64,000 nucleotides of DNA from assembly GCA_018064925.1 (NCBI GenBank), contig JAGHUH010000021.1:1-64000 (forward strand), read 5' to 3'. The number at the start of each line of letters is the position of its first letter. The first letter of the stretch is position 1. Of this stretch, positions 36,133 to 45,700 are shown piece by piece. The notes beneath the pieces are model-generated. The model made no database searches. It saw only the letters and a list, made by a program, of their open reading frames with translations, and was not told the origin of the DNA. Made by a program: the position numbers and the translations under genes. Source of the stretch: Candidatus Cacconaster stercorequi (lineage in GTDB: Bacteria; Bacillota; Clostridia; Oscillospirales; Oscillospiraceae).

Positions 36133-37879
36133 GCTGACCTCCCAGATTTTGGGTATTGTAAAGTCGGGCGTAGCTTCCGCCCAGTGCCAGAAGCTCCTGA
36201 TGACTGCCCTGCTCGGTGATGCGCCCGTCCTCCACCACCAGAATGTACCGTGCACTGCGGATGGTGCTGAGGCGGTGGGCGATGATCAGGGTAGTGCGCC
36301 CGGCGCTCAATGCATCAAAGGCGCTTTGGATGCGGCTCTCCGTCACGCTGTCCAGCGCGGAGGTGGCCTCGTCCAAAATCAGAATGGGCGGATTCTTCAG
36401 AAAGATACGGGCAATGGCCACCCGCTGCTTCTGCCCGCCGGACAAAAGTGCGCCGCGCTCCCCCACATAGGTGTCGAAGCCGCGGGGCATGGCCATGATA
36501 TCGTTGTAGATCTCCGCTTTTCGCGCGGCCTCCGCCACCTCCTCGTCGGTGGCGTCCGGGCGTCCGTAGCGGATATTCTCCCGGATGGTATCGGCAAACA
36601 GAAACACATCCTGCTGCACGATGCCGATGCTCTGGCGCAGGGAACGCTGTGTCACGCGGCGGATGTCCTGCCCATCCACGGTGACAGCCCCTGCCGTCAC
36701 CTCATAAAAACGGGGCAGAAGCTGGCACAGCGTGCTCTTTCCGCCGCCGCTGGGGCCCACAATGGCCACGGTCTCCCCGGCGGGGACATGGAGGTCGATA
36801 TCGTGGAGCACCTCCTTCGCGCCGTCATAGGAAAAGCGGACATGACGGAATGCCACCTCGCCGCGCACATCGCGCAGCGCCGCAGCATCGGGTGCGTCCT
36901 GAATGGTGGGCGCGGTGTCCATCAGCTCCACGAAGCGGTGAAGGCCGGCAAAGCCGTTGGAAAACAGCTCGGCAAAGTTGGCCAGCTTCCGGATGGGGCC
37001 GATGAAGGTGGTGATATACAAGCTGAAGGTAATGAGGTCAATATAGTTCATGCGCCCCTGCATGATAAGCCATCCGCCCACGGCGATGACCGCCACGGAC
37101 AGGATGCACATGAAAAACTCCATGGTGGCGGTGAAGTAACCCATCTGACGGTGGAACTCCCGCTTGGCGGTTTTGAACACCTCGTTGGCCTCGTCAAACC
37201 GCCGGCGCTGCTGCTCCTCCGCGGCAAAGGCACGCATGGTGCGCACCCCGCTGAGAGCCGACTCGATCTCGGTGTTGATGAGGGCGGTCTTCTGCTTGGA
37301 GCGGCGGGAGGCATCCCCCATGGCGCGGCGGCGGCGCATGACCAGAAAGATGAACACGGGCAAGATCAGACTCACCACCAGCGCCAGACGCCACTCCACC
37401 GTGAACATCACGATGAGTGCGCCCACGATGGTAACGGCGGAGATAAAAAGATCCTCCGGGCCGTGATGCGCCAGCTCCGTCAGCTCGAACAGGTCGCTGG
37501 TCAAACGGCTCATCAGCGCGCCGGTGCGGTTGCGGTCATAAAAGTCAAAGCCCAGCTCCTGTATGTGGTAAAAGAGATCGCGGCGCACATCGGCCTCCAC
37601 CCGGATGCCAAAGGTATGCCCCCAGTAGCACACCACGAAGTAAAGAACAGAGCGCAGCACAAACGCCGCCACCACAATGGCCATCACCGTGAAAAACACG
37701 GTGTAGCGTCTGTCCGGCAGCCACTCGTACATAGCGGTGCGGGACAGCAGCGGAAAGGCCAGATCGATCAGGGCGATCAGCAGCGCACAGGTCATATCCA
37801 GAAAAAAGAGCTTTTTATGGGCGGTAAAATAGCCCAGAAAAACGCGGATGGGCGAACGGGTCTTACCCTTTGCCATCAT
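36125..37879 (-). CDS. ABC exporter, fused membrane and ATPase domains
   Basis: This 584-residue half-transporter of the MsbA/LmrA type has six transmembrane segments (residues ~15-320) followed by a nucleotide-binding domain: Walker A IVGPSGGGKST, Q-loop IVQQDVFLF, signature LSGGQKQRVAIAR, Walker B ILILDEATSALD and switch IAHRLSTI. It would act as a homodimer, since no partner gene is present. Start 37879 (MMAKG) has GGAGG eight bases upstream; a GTG three codons earlier is weaker. The substrate is unknown. First gene of a four-gene operon. Confidence 0.92.
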   Translation of the reverse strand: MMAKGKTRSPIRVFLGYFTAHKKLFFLDMTCALLIALIDLAFPLLSRTAMYEWLPDRRYTVFFTVMAIVVAAFVLRSVLYFVVCYWGHTFGIRVEADVRRDLFYHIQELGFDFYDRNRTGALMSRLTSDLFELTELAHHGPEDLFISAVTIVGALIVMFTVEWRLALVVSLILPVFIFLVMRRRRAMGDASRRSKQKTALINTEIESALSGVRTMRAFAAEEQQRRRFDEANEVFKTAKREFHRQMGYFTATMEFFMCILSVAVIAVGGWLIMQGRMNYIDLITFSLYITTFIGPIRKLANFAELFSNGFAGLHRFVELMDTAPTIQDAPDAAALRDVRGEVAFRHVRFSYDGAKEVLHDIDLHVPAGETVAIVGPSGGGKSTLCQLLPRFYEVTAGAVTVDGQDIRRVTQRSLRQSIGIVQQDVFLFADTIRENIRYGRPDATDEEVAEAARKAEIYNDIMAMPRGFDTYVGERGALLSGGQKQRVAIARIFLKNPPILILDEATSALDSVTESRIQSAFDALSAGRTTLIIAHRLSTIRSARYILVVEDGRITEQGSHQELLALGGSYARLYNTQNLGGQHG

Positions 37880-37971
37880 GGACGGCACCTCCCCTCATGC
37901 AATGGGTATTCAAAACAATATTTTATTATAGCATAGGCGTTTTGGCTTGGCAAGGCACGGACAACGCAAAA

Positions 37972-37997
37972 GCGGCGCCCCTACATAGGAGCGCCGC
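37972..37997 (-). terminator. Terminator of the zinc-ribbon/Ig-like gene
   Basis: GCGGCGC and GCGCCGC form a GC-rich 7-bp stem followed by TTTTGCG on the minus strand. Confidence 0.7.
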
Positions 37998-38011
37998 ACG
38001 GCAGGTTTTGC

Positions 38012-38806
38012 TTATTTCACGGTGACGCGGCAGGTAAGCTCCTGTTCGTCCACTGTGGCGGTAATGGTGGCCTCACCCTTGCCCACAGCCTTGAAGGTGC
38101 CGTCCGCGCTGACGGTGGCAACCTTGCTGTTGGAGGTAGACCATGTCACATCGGCATCGGTGCCGTCGATCACCAGTTGGAAGGACTCCTTCTTGGAAAG
38201 CACGGAGGTGAACTCCCAGCCCTTATCGCCCTTGGGCAGGTCGCCGAAGGCGGTAGCCATGGTCAGGACCTTCTTCTCCGGCTTGGGCTCCGGCTTCACC
38301 ACGGTGATCTCACAGGCGGCGGATTGGTCGTCGGCCACGGCACTGACGGTGGCTTCCCCTGCGGCCACGGCGGTAACGGTGCCGTCCTCGGCCACGGTGG
38401 CGACCCCCTCGTTGCTGCTGGTCCACTTCACGCTGCTGGCGCCGGTAAAGGTCAGGGTCTTGCTCTCACCCACGGTGAGCTTCATAGTGGACTGCCCCAT
38501 CTCCAGCGGGGCCTTCTCTGCGGTATCTTCGCCGGGGGTGGTCTGCTCCGTTCCGGGCTCGTCCTCCCCCTGGAGGGACTTGGCAATGCGGCCGCCGCAG
38601 AAGGTATAGATCAGCAGCGCTGCCAAAAGCACCAACACCACGATCATGGCGGGGCCCAGAATACTGGGGCCCTTCCGCTTTTCCAGACGGCGGGCGGTTC
38701 TCACCTGCTTGCCGCTGTACAGATCGTCATCCTCGGCGCAGAAGGGGCAGGAGCTATATGTGTCGGAAAACATCTCTCCGCAATTGGGGCATTTCAGCAA
38801 ACTCAT
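38012..38806 (-). CDS. Zinc-ribbon, membrane-anchored protein with two bacterial Ig-like (BIG2) domains
   Basis: This 264-residue protein starts with a short zinc ribbon (CPNCGEMFSDTYSSCPFC, two CxxC knuckles), a basic stretch, one transmembrane helix (about 49-70, AMIVVLVLLAALLIYTFC), an acidic Thr/Glu linker and two BIG2 domains (KLTVGESKTLTFTGASSVKW and the second around DADVTWSTSNSKVATVSADG). The ribbon is predicted cytoplasmic and the Ig-like domains outside. The function is unknown; it may be a cell-surface scaffold or sensor. GGAGG lies seven bases before the ATG. Confidence 0.85.
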   Translation of the reverse strand: MSLLKCPNCGEMFSDTYSSCPFCAEDDDLYSGKQVRTARRLEKRKGPSILGPAMIVVLVLLAALLIYTFCGGRIAKSLQGEDEPGTEQTTPGEDTAEKAPLEMGQSTMKLTVGESKTLTFTGASSVKWTSSNEGVATVAEDGTVTAVAAGEATVSAVADDQSAACEITVVKPEPKPEKKVLTMATAFGDLPKGDKGWEFTSVLSKKESFQLVIDGTDADVTWSTSNSKVATVSADGTFKAVGKGEATITATVDEQELTCRVTVK

Positions 38807-38952
38807 GGCATTTCCTCCATCAAAAAAAGCACGGTAAAACACCGGACGAACCGATGATAATTTCTATTCATATAATACGAAAATTCTCCCGCGGCGTCAA
38901 CTGTCTTTCCGGCAAATTCATGTTTTTTTTACAAGTTCCCCGGCACCGCGCC

Positions 38953-38981
38953 TTGCTTTTCCGGTGCAGATTTCCTATAAT
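38953..38981 (+). promoter_or_regulatory. Promoter of udk operon
   Basis: TTGCTT (38953-38958), 17 bp and TATAAT (38976-38981), with GGAGG before udk. Confidence 0.78.
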
Positions 38982-39023
38982 GGTCTTATCATCCATTTCC
39001 CGCTTTTTTCGGAGGTAACAGCC

Positions 39024-39638
39024 ATGAATACTCTGTTTATCGGCATTGCCGGCGGCACCGGCTCCGGCAAAACCACCCTGACCGACCACCTGTACAGCCA
39101 CTTCGGCGACGATATCAGTGTGGTGCATCACGACAGCTATTATAAGCGGCAGGACTGCTCCTATGAAGAGCGCTGCCGCACCAACTATGACCACCCCGAT
39201 GCCTTTGATACCGACCGCATGGTGGCCGACCTGCAGGCGCTGAAGCGCGGCGAAACCATCCAATGCCCGGTGTACGACTTCACCATCCACAACCGCACCG
39301 ACGAAACGGTGACCGTTACCCCCACCAAGGTGGTCATCGTGGAGGGTATCCTGATCTTCCAGAACGCCGCGCTGCGGGAGCTGCTGGACATCAAGATCTT
39401 CGTGGAGACCGACGCCGATGTCCGCATCCTGCGCCGGATTTTACGGGATGTGGAGCAGCGGGGTCGGAGTCTTGAGAGCGTGGTGCGGCAGTATCTGGCT
39501 ACCGTCAAACCCATGCACGAGCAGTTCGTGGAGCCCACTCGCAAGTATGCCGACCTCATCGTGCTGGAGGGCGGACACAATCTGGTGGCGCTGGACATGA
39601 TCATGCAGCGCATTGCCGGACACATTGCCCAGGTGTAA
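39024..39638 (+). CDS. udk: Uridine kinase
   Basis: This 204-residue P-loop kinase converts uridine (and cytidine) to UMP/CMP in pyrimidine salvage. It has Walker A GIAGGTGSGKTT, the DSYYK motif (VVHHDSYYKRQD), NYDHPDAFD, and VVIVEGILIF. ATG 39024 has GGAGG eight bases upstream. The next gene starts one base after its stop. Confidence 0.93.
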   Translation: MNTLFIGIAGGTGSGKTTLTDHLYSHFGDDISVVHHDSYYKRQDCSYEERCRTNYDHPDAFDTDRMVADLQALKRGETIQCPVYDFTIHNRTDETVTVTPTKVVIVEGILIFQNAALRELLDIKIFVETDADVRILRRILRDVEQRGRSLESVVRQYLATVKPMHEQFVEPTRKYADLIVLEGGHNLVALDMIMQRIAGHIAQV

Positions 39639-39639
39639 T

Positions 39640-40398
39640 ATGCGCCGCGTCATCCGTCTGACCGGCGCCGTCCTCTGCCTGCTGCTGGCGGTGTGGTTCC
39701 TGGCGCCGCTCCTGATCGGCGTGTGCCACATCGGGATGTTCTATCCTGCGGCGGTGCTGCTTTTGGCAGCGGTGGTGCTGCTATATCCGGAGCGGTTCGG
39801 CCGCCTGTTCCGGGGTCGCACCCGTCCGTGGGCGGTGGCATTCTGCGGTGCATTGGGCGCGGGACTGGCCGCCGTTTTTGCGGCGCTTTTTGTGATGGGC
39901 TCCGCCGCCCGCCATGTGCCCCCTGCCGACACGCCCTCCGCCACGGTGATCGTACTGGGCTGCGAGGTGGTGGGGGAGCGGCCCAGCATCATGCTGCAAA
40001 GCCGCATCGACGCGGCGTACGATTACCTTGCCGTCCATCCCGACGCGGTGTGCGTGGCCAGCGGCGGCATGGACGATGACGAACGCATCACCGAGGCGCA
40101 GTGCATCCGTGAGGCGCTGATCCGCCGGGGCATCGAACCCGGGCGCATCTATTCCGAGGAACGCTCCGGCTCCACGGCGGAAAACCTGACCTTTTCCGCC
40201 GCCGTCATTGCCCGGAACGGGCTCTGCCCCACCGTGGCCATTGCCTCGGACAATTTTCATCAGCTCCGCGCCGCCATCTATGCCCGCCGCAGCGGTCTGA
40301 CCCCGTATGCGCTGGGATGCCCGTCGGTATGGTTTCTGGCACCCGGCTACTGGGCCCGGGAGGTGGTGGCTGTGGCCGCCGCCATCATATTGCCGTAA
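39640..40398 (+). CDS. DUF218 (YdcF/SanA-like) membrane protein
   Basis: This 252-residue protein has three N-terminal transmembrane segments (about 6-27, 31-49, 67-91) and a DUF218 domain: ATVIVLGCEVVGERPSIMLQSRIDAA, VCVASGGMDDDERITEA, IYSEERSGSTAENLTFSA and VAIASDNFHQLRAA. The domain lies outside the membrane in relatives and is linked to envelope functions (SanA, ElyC), with no proven reaction. It begins one base after udk, with no clear ribosome site, so it is translationally coupled to it. Confidence 0.85.
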   Translation: MRRVIRLTGAVLCLLLAVWFLAPLLIGVCHIGMFYPAAVLLLAAVVLLYPERFGRLFRGRTRPWAVAFCGALGAGLAAVFAALFVMGSAARHVPPADTPSATVIVLGCEVVGERPSIMLQSRIDAAYDYLAVHPDAVCVASGGMDDDERITEAQCIREALIRRGIEPGRIYSEERSGSTAENLTFSAAVIARNGLCPTVAIASDNFHQLRAAIYARRSGLTPYALGCPSVWFLAPGYWAREVVAVAAAIILP

Positions 40399-40440
40399 AC
40401 GGTTCCCCTTCACACCTATCACCACACAGGAGTTCTTCCC

Positions 40441-41502
40441 ATGTACGACGCACAAGACGAGCATTCCCTCGATTATCCCGATCCTTCACAGCTCCGCGCC
40501 CGACGGATCGCCGCGCGAAAAAAGCGGCAGCGTCAGCAGCGCCGCCGGCGGCTGTTGCTGCTGTTGCTGTTCCTCGCCCTGCTGACGACGGCCGCGGTCA
40601 TTTACTTCTCCCGCGGCACCGCACCGGTATCCGACACTGCACCCGCCCCGAAGGAAGCCCCGGAGGAAACGCCGGAGACGCCGCACGTACCGGCGCTTAC
40701 CGTTACACGCACCGCCGACACGGCGGCCCCGGGCAAAACGATCACCAGTACCTCCGCCATCCTGCTGGATGCCGACAGCGGCACGGTGCTGGCGGAAAAG
40801 GCGGCGGACAAGGTGATCCACCCCGCCTCCATGACCAAAATCCTCACGCTGCTGGTGGCGGCGGAGCACATCACCGATCCGGAGGATACGTTCTCTATCC
40901 CCATCGAGATCACCGACTTCTGCTATCAGAACGAGTGCAGTGCTGTGGGCTGGCTGGTGGGCGATACTCCCACCGTCCGTGACCTGCTCTACGGCACCAT
41001 TCTCCCCTCCGGTGCCGACGCCGCGCTGGCGCTGGCTCGTTACGTTTCCGGCTCGGAGGAGGCGTTCGTGGCGCTGATGAATGACAAGCTCCGGCAATGG
41101 GGGATCAGCGACACCGCCCACTTCACCAACTGCATCGGGCTATATGATCCCGATCATCACTGCACGGTGGAGGACATGGCGCTGATCCTGCATCACGCAC
41201 TGGAAAATGACCTGTGCCGTCAGGTGCTCTCCACCCGGATCTACACCACCTCTCCCACCAAAGAAAACCCCGCCGGCATCGAGCTGTCCAACTGGTTCTT
41301 GCGCCGCATCGAGGACAAAGATACCGGCGGCGTGGCCGTGACAGCGGCCAAGACCGGCTTTGTGCAGGAGGCGGGCTCCTGCGCCGCCAGCTATGGCGAA
41401 CGTGCGGATGGCGGACACTGGCTGTGCGTCACCTGCAACGCCGACAGCGCATGGGCGGCCATCTATGACCACGTGGCGCTGTACAGCACCTACTGCCAAT
41501 AA
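40441..41502 (+). CDS. D-alanyl-D-alanine carboxypeptidase (peptidase S11, DacF-like)
   Basis: This 353-residue protein has a very basic cytoplasmic N terminus (RRIAARKKRQRQQRRRR), one signal-anchor helix (about 38-57), a Pro/Glu-rich linker and an S11 penicillin-binding domain. The catalytic motif is HPASMTKI (SxxK) and the third motif is AAKTGFV (KTG). The second motif, normally SxN, reads LPSGADAA, so the Asn position is Ala. It would trim stem peptides of peptidoglycan. AGGAG stands eight bases before the ATG. Confidence 0.88.
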   Translation: MYDAQDEHSLDYPDPSQLRARRIAARKKRQRQQRRRRLLLLLLFLALLTTAAVIYFSRGTAPVSDTAPAPKEAPEETPETPHVPALTVTRTADTAAPGKTITSTSAILLDADSGTVLAEKAADKVIHPASMTKILTLLVAAEHITDPEDTFSIPIEITDFCYQNECSAVGWLVGDTPTVRDLLYGTILPSGADAALALARYVSGSEEAFVALMNDKLRQWGISDTAHFTNCIGLYDPDHHCTVEDMALILHHALENDLCRQVLSTRIYTTSPTKENPAGIELSNWFLRRIEDKDTGGVAVTAAKTGFVQEAGSCAASYGERADGGHWLCVTCNADSAWAAIYDHVALYSTYCQ

Positions 41503-41507
41503 GACTG

Positions 41508-41542
41508 CATCCCCTTCCCGACGCGGGAGGGGGATGTTTTTT
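41508..41542 (+). terminator. Terminator of the udk-DUF218-dac operon
   Basis: CATCCCCTTCCC and GGGAGGGGGATG pair (with one mismatch) around GACGC, followed by TTTTTTA. It overlaps the stop region of the converging sigK gene. Confidence 0.75.
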
Positions 41543-42233
41543 ATGCCCGCTCCCGCATCGCTTTTTCCAGCTTTTCCAATGCCTTTTTCTCGATGCGGGA
41601 CACATAGCTGCGGCTGATGCCGTAATCGGCGGCGATCTGGCGCTGGGTCTGGGGCGCACCACCCCCCAGACCGTAGCGGCGGCTGATGATGTCCGCCTCC
41701 CGCTCCGTCAGACATTGGCGCACCAGTCGGCGCACCAGCGCACCCTCCTCCCGGCTCTGGAGGTCGGCAAGCATGGTATCGTCCGTGCCCACCACATCCA
41801 TCAGATACAGGGCGTTGCCGGCTGAATCCGTTTCGATGGTGTCGTCCAATGACACCTCCCCCTGCAGCTTGCGCTGGGAACGAAAGTACATCAATATCTC
41901 GTTTTCGATGCACCGGGAGGCATAGGTGGCCAGCCGGATGCCCTTATCCGGGCGGAAGGTGTTTACCGCCTTGATCAGGCCAATGGTGCCGATGGAGATG
42001 AGATCCTCCTGATTGTCCGCCTGGGTATAGTATTTCTTGATGATGTGTGCCACCAGCCGAAGATTGTGCTCCACCAGCGTGTTGCGGGCTTCCTGATCCC
42101 CGGCGGCGCAGCGCATCAGGCAATCTTGCTCCTCCTCCGCCGTCAGCGGACGGGGAAAGGAACCGGGTGCGCCGGTGAGGTGCAGCGACAAAAACAGACT
42201 GTTGGTCAGCAGCAGCAAAGCTGCGGATATCAT
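41541..42233 (-). CDS. sigK: RNA polymerase sporulation sigma factor, pro-sigma-K
   Basis: Sigma-K drives late mother-cell genes in sporulation. The 230-residue protein has a hydrophobic N-terminal pro-sequence (ISAALLLLTNSLFLSLHL) before FPRPLTAEEE, region 2 (ARNTLVEHNLRLVAHIIKKY, DLISIGTIGLIKAVNTF) and region 4 (TQRQIAADYGISRSYVSRIEKKAL), in the sigma-K order. The reading frame is intact, so there is no skin-type insertion. AAAGGAGG precedes the ATG. Sigma-E also carries a pro-sequence; sigma-K is preferred from the SFPRPL and SRSYVSRIEKKA segments and the absence of spoIIGA. Confidence 0.88.
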   Translation of the reverse strand: MISAALLLLTNSLFLSLHLTGAPGSFPRPLTAEEEQDCLMRCAAGDQEARNTLVEHNLRLVAHIIKKYYTQADNQEDLISIGTIGLIKAVNTFRPDKGIRLATYASRCIENEILMYFRSQRKLQGEVSLDDTIETDSAGNALYLMDVVGTDDTMLADLQSREEGALVRRLVRQCLTEREADIISRRYGLGGGAPQTQRQIAADYGISRSYVSRIEKKALEKLEKAMRERA

Positions 42234-42616
42234 AAAAAACGCCTCCTTTGTGGCATGGTATGCCCGTGGGGAATGTCCCTATGCCCGGCAAAAAGGCGCA
42301 GTTTTCCTCTGCAGCGCCGCGATACAGGACGGGACAGCTTTCTGTCCTATTTGTATGGAACATTCCAAATTATTAAACATCTGACGCCACTTTTGTCGCA
42401 CAACAGTTTTTCTAAAAATCCAACTTTTTTGCAACAAAACGCCGCATTTTTCTTTCTTTTACCAACCAAAGAGTCCATATTATTTTTCTTGCGTATAATC
42501 CGTTATATAGCTAAATTTTTGTATTTTAACCTGTTAAAAAGTTTGGTAATCGTTGAAATACCGAAATTGTGCACATTCAGGAAAACAATTTTTTACACAT
42601 TTTCCGCAGGTTTTGA
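42234..42616. other. Spacer between sigK and pyruvate carboxylase genes
   Basis: This 383-bp AT-rich spacer contains no credible gene. On the minus strand, CATACAAAT near 42363-42355 resembles a sigma-E/sigma-K -10 element, but no -35 at proper spacing is clear, so the sigK promoter is not assigned. Several T- and A-runs are present. Confidence 0.45.
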
Positions 42617-42645
42617 TTGCATTTTTCCACCGAGGTGTCTATACT
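42617..42645 (+). promoter_or_regulatory. Promoter of the pyruvate carboxylase gene
   Basis: TTGCAT (42617-42622), 17 bp and TATACT (42640-42645), about 75 bases before the start codon. Confidence 0.65.
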
Positions 42646-42721
42646 TGTGATGTGAAATGTACCATAGACAACTGCGACCTGTAAGTTTATATCGTTTTAT
42701 CGAGGAAGGGGACAACATTCT

Positions 42722-45700
42722 ATGTCTGTGAAAGAGTTTAAGAAAGTGCTGGTGGCCAACCGCGGCGAAATTGCCATCCGCGTGTTCCGTGCCTGCCATG
42801 ACCTGGGTCTGCACACGGTAGCCATCTACTCCAACGAGGATACCAACAGCCTGTTCCGCACCAAGGCGGACGAGGCATATCTGGTGGGGGAAAACAAGAG
42901 CCCGCTGGGCGCTTATCTGGACATTCCCTCCATCATTGATCTGGCCAAGCGCCGCGGCGTGGACGCCATCCATCCCGGCTACGGTTTCCTGTCCGAGAAC
43001 GCCGACTTCGCCCGGGCCTGCGAGGAGAACGGCATCAAGTTCATCGGCCCCAAGTCCGATGTGCTGGCACAGATGGGCGACAAGCTGGCCGCCAAGGCCA
43101 CTGCCATCGCCTGCGGTGTGCCCATCGTGCCCGGCTCCACCGAGCCGCTGCAGAGCGCTGACGAGGCCGTGGAAAAGGCCGTCAGCTACGGCTTCCCCAT
43201 CATCCTGAAGGCCGCTGCCGGCGGCGGCGGACGCGGTATGCGCCGCTGTGACAACGAGATGGAAGTCCGCACCAACTTCGAGCTGGTGAAGAACGAGGCT
43301 CGCAAGGCTTTCGGCAACGAGGACATCTTCATTGAAAAGTTCCTGGTCCAGCCCAAGCATATCGAGGTGCAGATCCTGGCCGACGAACACGGCCACATCT
43401 ATCATCTGGGTGAGCGCGACTGCTCTTTGCAGCGCCGCTATCAGAAGGTGGTGGAGTACGCACCGGCATGGTCTGTGCCCAAAAAGACCATCGACGCGCT
43501 GCGTCTGGACGCCGTGAAGATCGCCCGTCAGGTGGGCTATCAGAACGCCGGCACCGTGGAGTTCCTGGTGGATAAGGCCACCGGCAACCACTACTTCATC
43601 GAGATGAACCCCCGCATTCAGGTGGAGCACACCGTCACCGAGATGGTCACCGGCATCGATCTGGTGCGTGCCCAGATTCTGGTGGCCGAGGGGCACACGC
43701 TGGATCATCCCCAGATCGCCCTGAAGTCTCAGGATGATCTGACCATCCGCGGCTACGCCATCCAGTGCCGTGTCACCACCGAGGATCCTGCCAACAACTT
43801 TGCGCCCGACACCGGTAAGATCACTGCTTATCGCTCCGGCGGCGGCTTCGGCGTCCGTCTGGACGGCGGCAATGCCTCCGTGGGCAGCGTGATCTCTCCC
43901 TACTACGATTCCCTGCTGGTGAAGGTCACCTCCTTCGACAACACCTTCGAGGGTGTGTGCAAGAAGGCCGTCCGCGCCATCAATGAAGTGCATGTCCGCG
44001 GCGTCAAGACCAACATCCCCTTCGTCACCAAGATTCTGACCCATCCCCAGTTCCGGGCCGGTCAGTGCCATACCAAGTTTATTGATGATACGCCGGAGCT
44101 GTTCGATCTGAGCTCCAGCCGCGACCGCGCCACCCGTGTGCTGAAGTACATTGCCGGCATTCAGGTGTCCAACCCCGATGCCGAGCGCAAGCAGTACGAC
44201 ACACCCCGCTTCCCCCAGCCCACGGGCAAGCCGCTGCATGGTGTGAAGGAAATTCTGGATGTTCAGGGCCCCGAGGCCGTAAAGAACTGGGTGCTGGATC
44301 AGAAGAAGCTGCTGATCACCGACACCACCATGCGCGATGCGCACCAGTCGCTGCTCTCCACCCGTATGCGTACCCGCGACATGGTGAAGCCCGCCCAGGG
44401 CATTGCCGAGATCCTGTCCGACTGCTTCTCTCTGGAGATGTGGGGCGGCGCTACCTTCGATGTGGCCTATCGCTTCCTGCACGAATCTCCCTGGGAGCGT
44501 TTGGAGCTGCTGCGTGAGGCCATCCCCAACATCCCCTTCCAGATGCTGCTGCGCGGCGCCAACGCTGTGGGCTACACCAACTATCCCGACAATGTCATCC
44601 GCGCCTTCGTGGCCGAGTCCGCCAAGACCGGCATTGATGTGTTCCGCGTATTCGACTCTCTGAACTGGATCCCCGGCATGGAAGTGGCCATGGACGAGGT
44701 ACTGAAGCAGAACAAGCTGTGTGAAGCCACCATCTGCTACACCGGTGATATTCTGGATCCCAGCCGCGACAAGTACACGCTGGAGTACTATGTGAACCTC
44801 GCCAAGGAGCTGGAAAAGCGCGGCGCTCATATGCTGGCCATCAAGGATATGTCCGGCCTTTTAAAGCCCTATGCCGCCAAGAAGCTGGTCTCCACCCTGA
44901 AGCAGGAGATCGGCCTGCCCATCCATCTGCACACCCACGATACCACCGGCAATCAGGTGGCCACGCTGCTGATGGCAGCCGAGGCCGGCGTGGATGTGGT
45001 GGATGTTGCCACCGCCTCCTTCTCCGGTCTGACCTCCCAGCCCAGCATGAACGCCGTGGTGGCCGCCCTGCAGGGTCAGGAGCGCGACACCGGTCTGAAG
45101 CTGACCGAGCTGCAGCGTCTGGACAACTACTGGTCCGATGTCCGCCTGCGCTACGAGAGCTTCGACAAGGGGCTGAAGTCCTCCACCACCGATATCTACC
45201 GCTACGAGATCCCCGGCGGCCAGTACACCAACCTGTATCCTCAGGTGGTCTCTCTGGGTCTGGGTCCCCGTTTCGAGGAAGTCAAGGAAATGTACCGCAC
45301 CGTCAACCAGATGCTGGGCGACATCGTCAAGGTGACACCCTCCAGCAAGATGGTGGGCGATCTGGCCATCTTCATGGTACAGAATGATCTGACGCCCGAC
45401 AACATCATCGAAAAGGGCAAGGCACTGTCCTTCCCCGACAGCGTGGTGTCCTACTTCAAGGGCATGATGGGTCAGCCGGCTTGGGGCTTCCAGCCCGAGG
45501 GCCTGCAGGAAGTGGTACTGAAGGGCGAAAAGCCCATCACCTGCCGTCCCGGCGAGCTGCTGCCTGCCGTGGACTTCGATAAGCTGCATCAGGAGATGCG
45601 CGAGCGCATCAGCGACGAGGAGTTCAGTATGCGCAGTATTCTGGCCTACGCCCTGTATCCCAAGGTATTCGAGGAATTCTGGCGCCATCGTAAGGACTAC

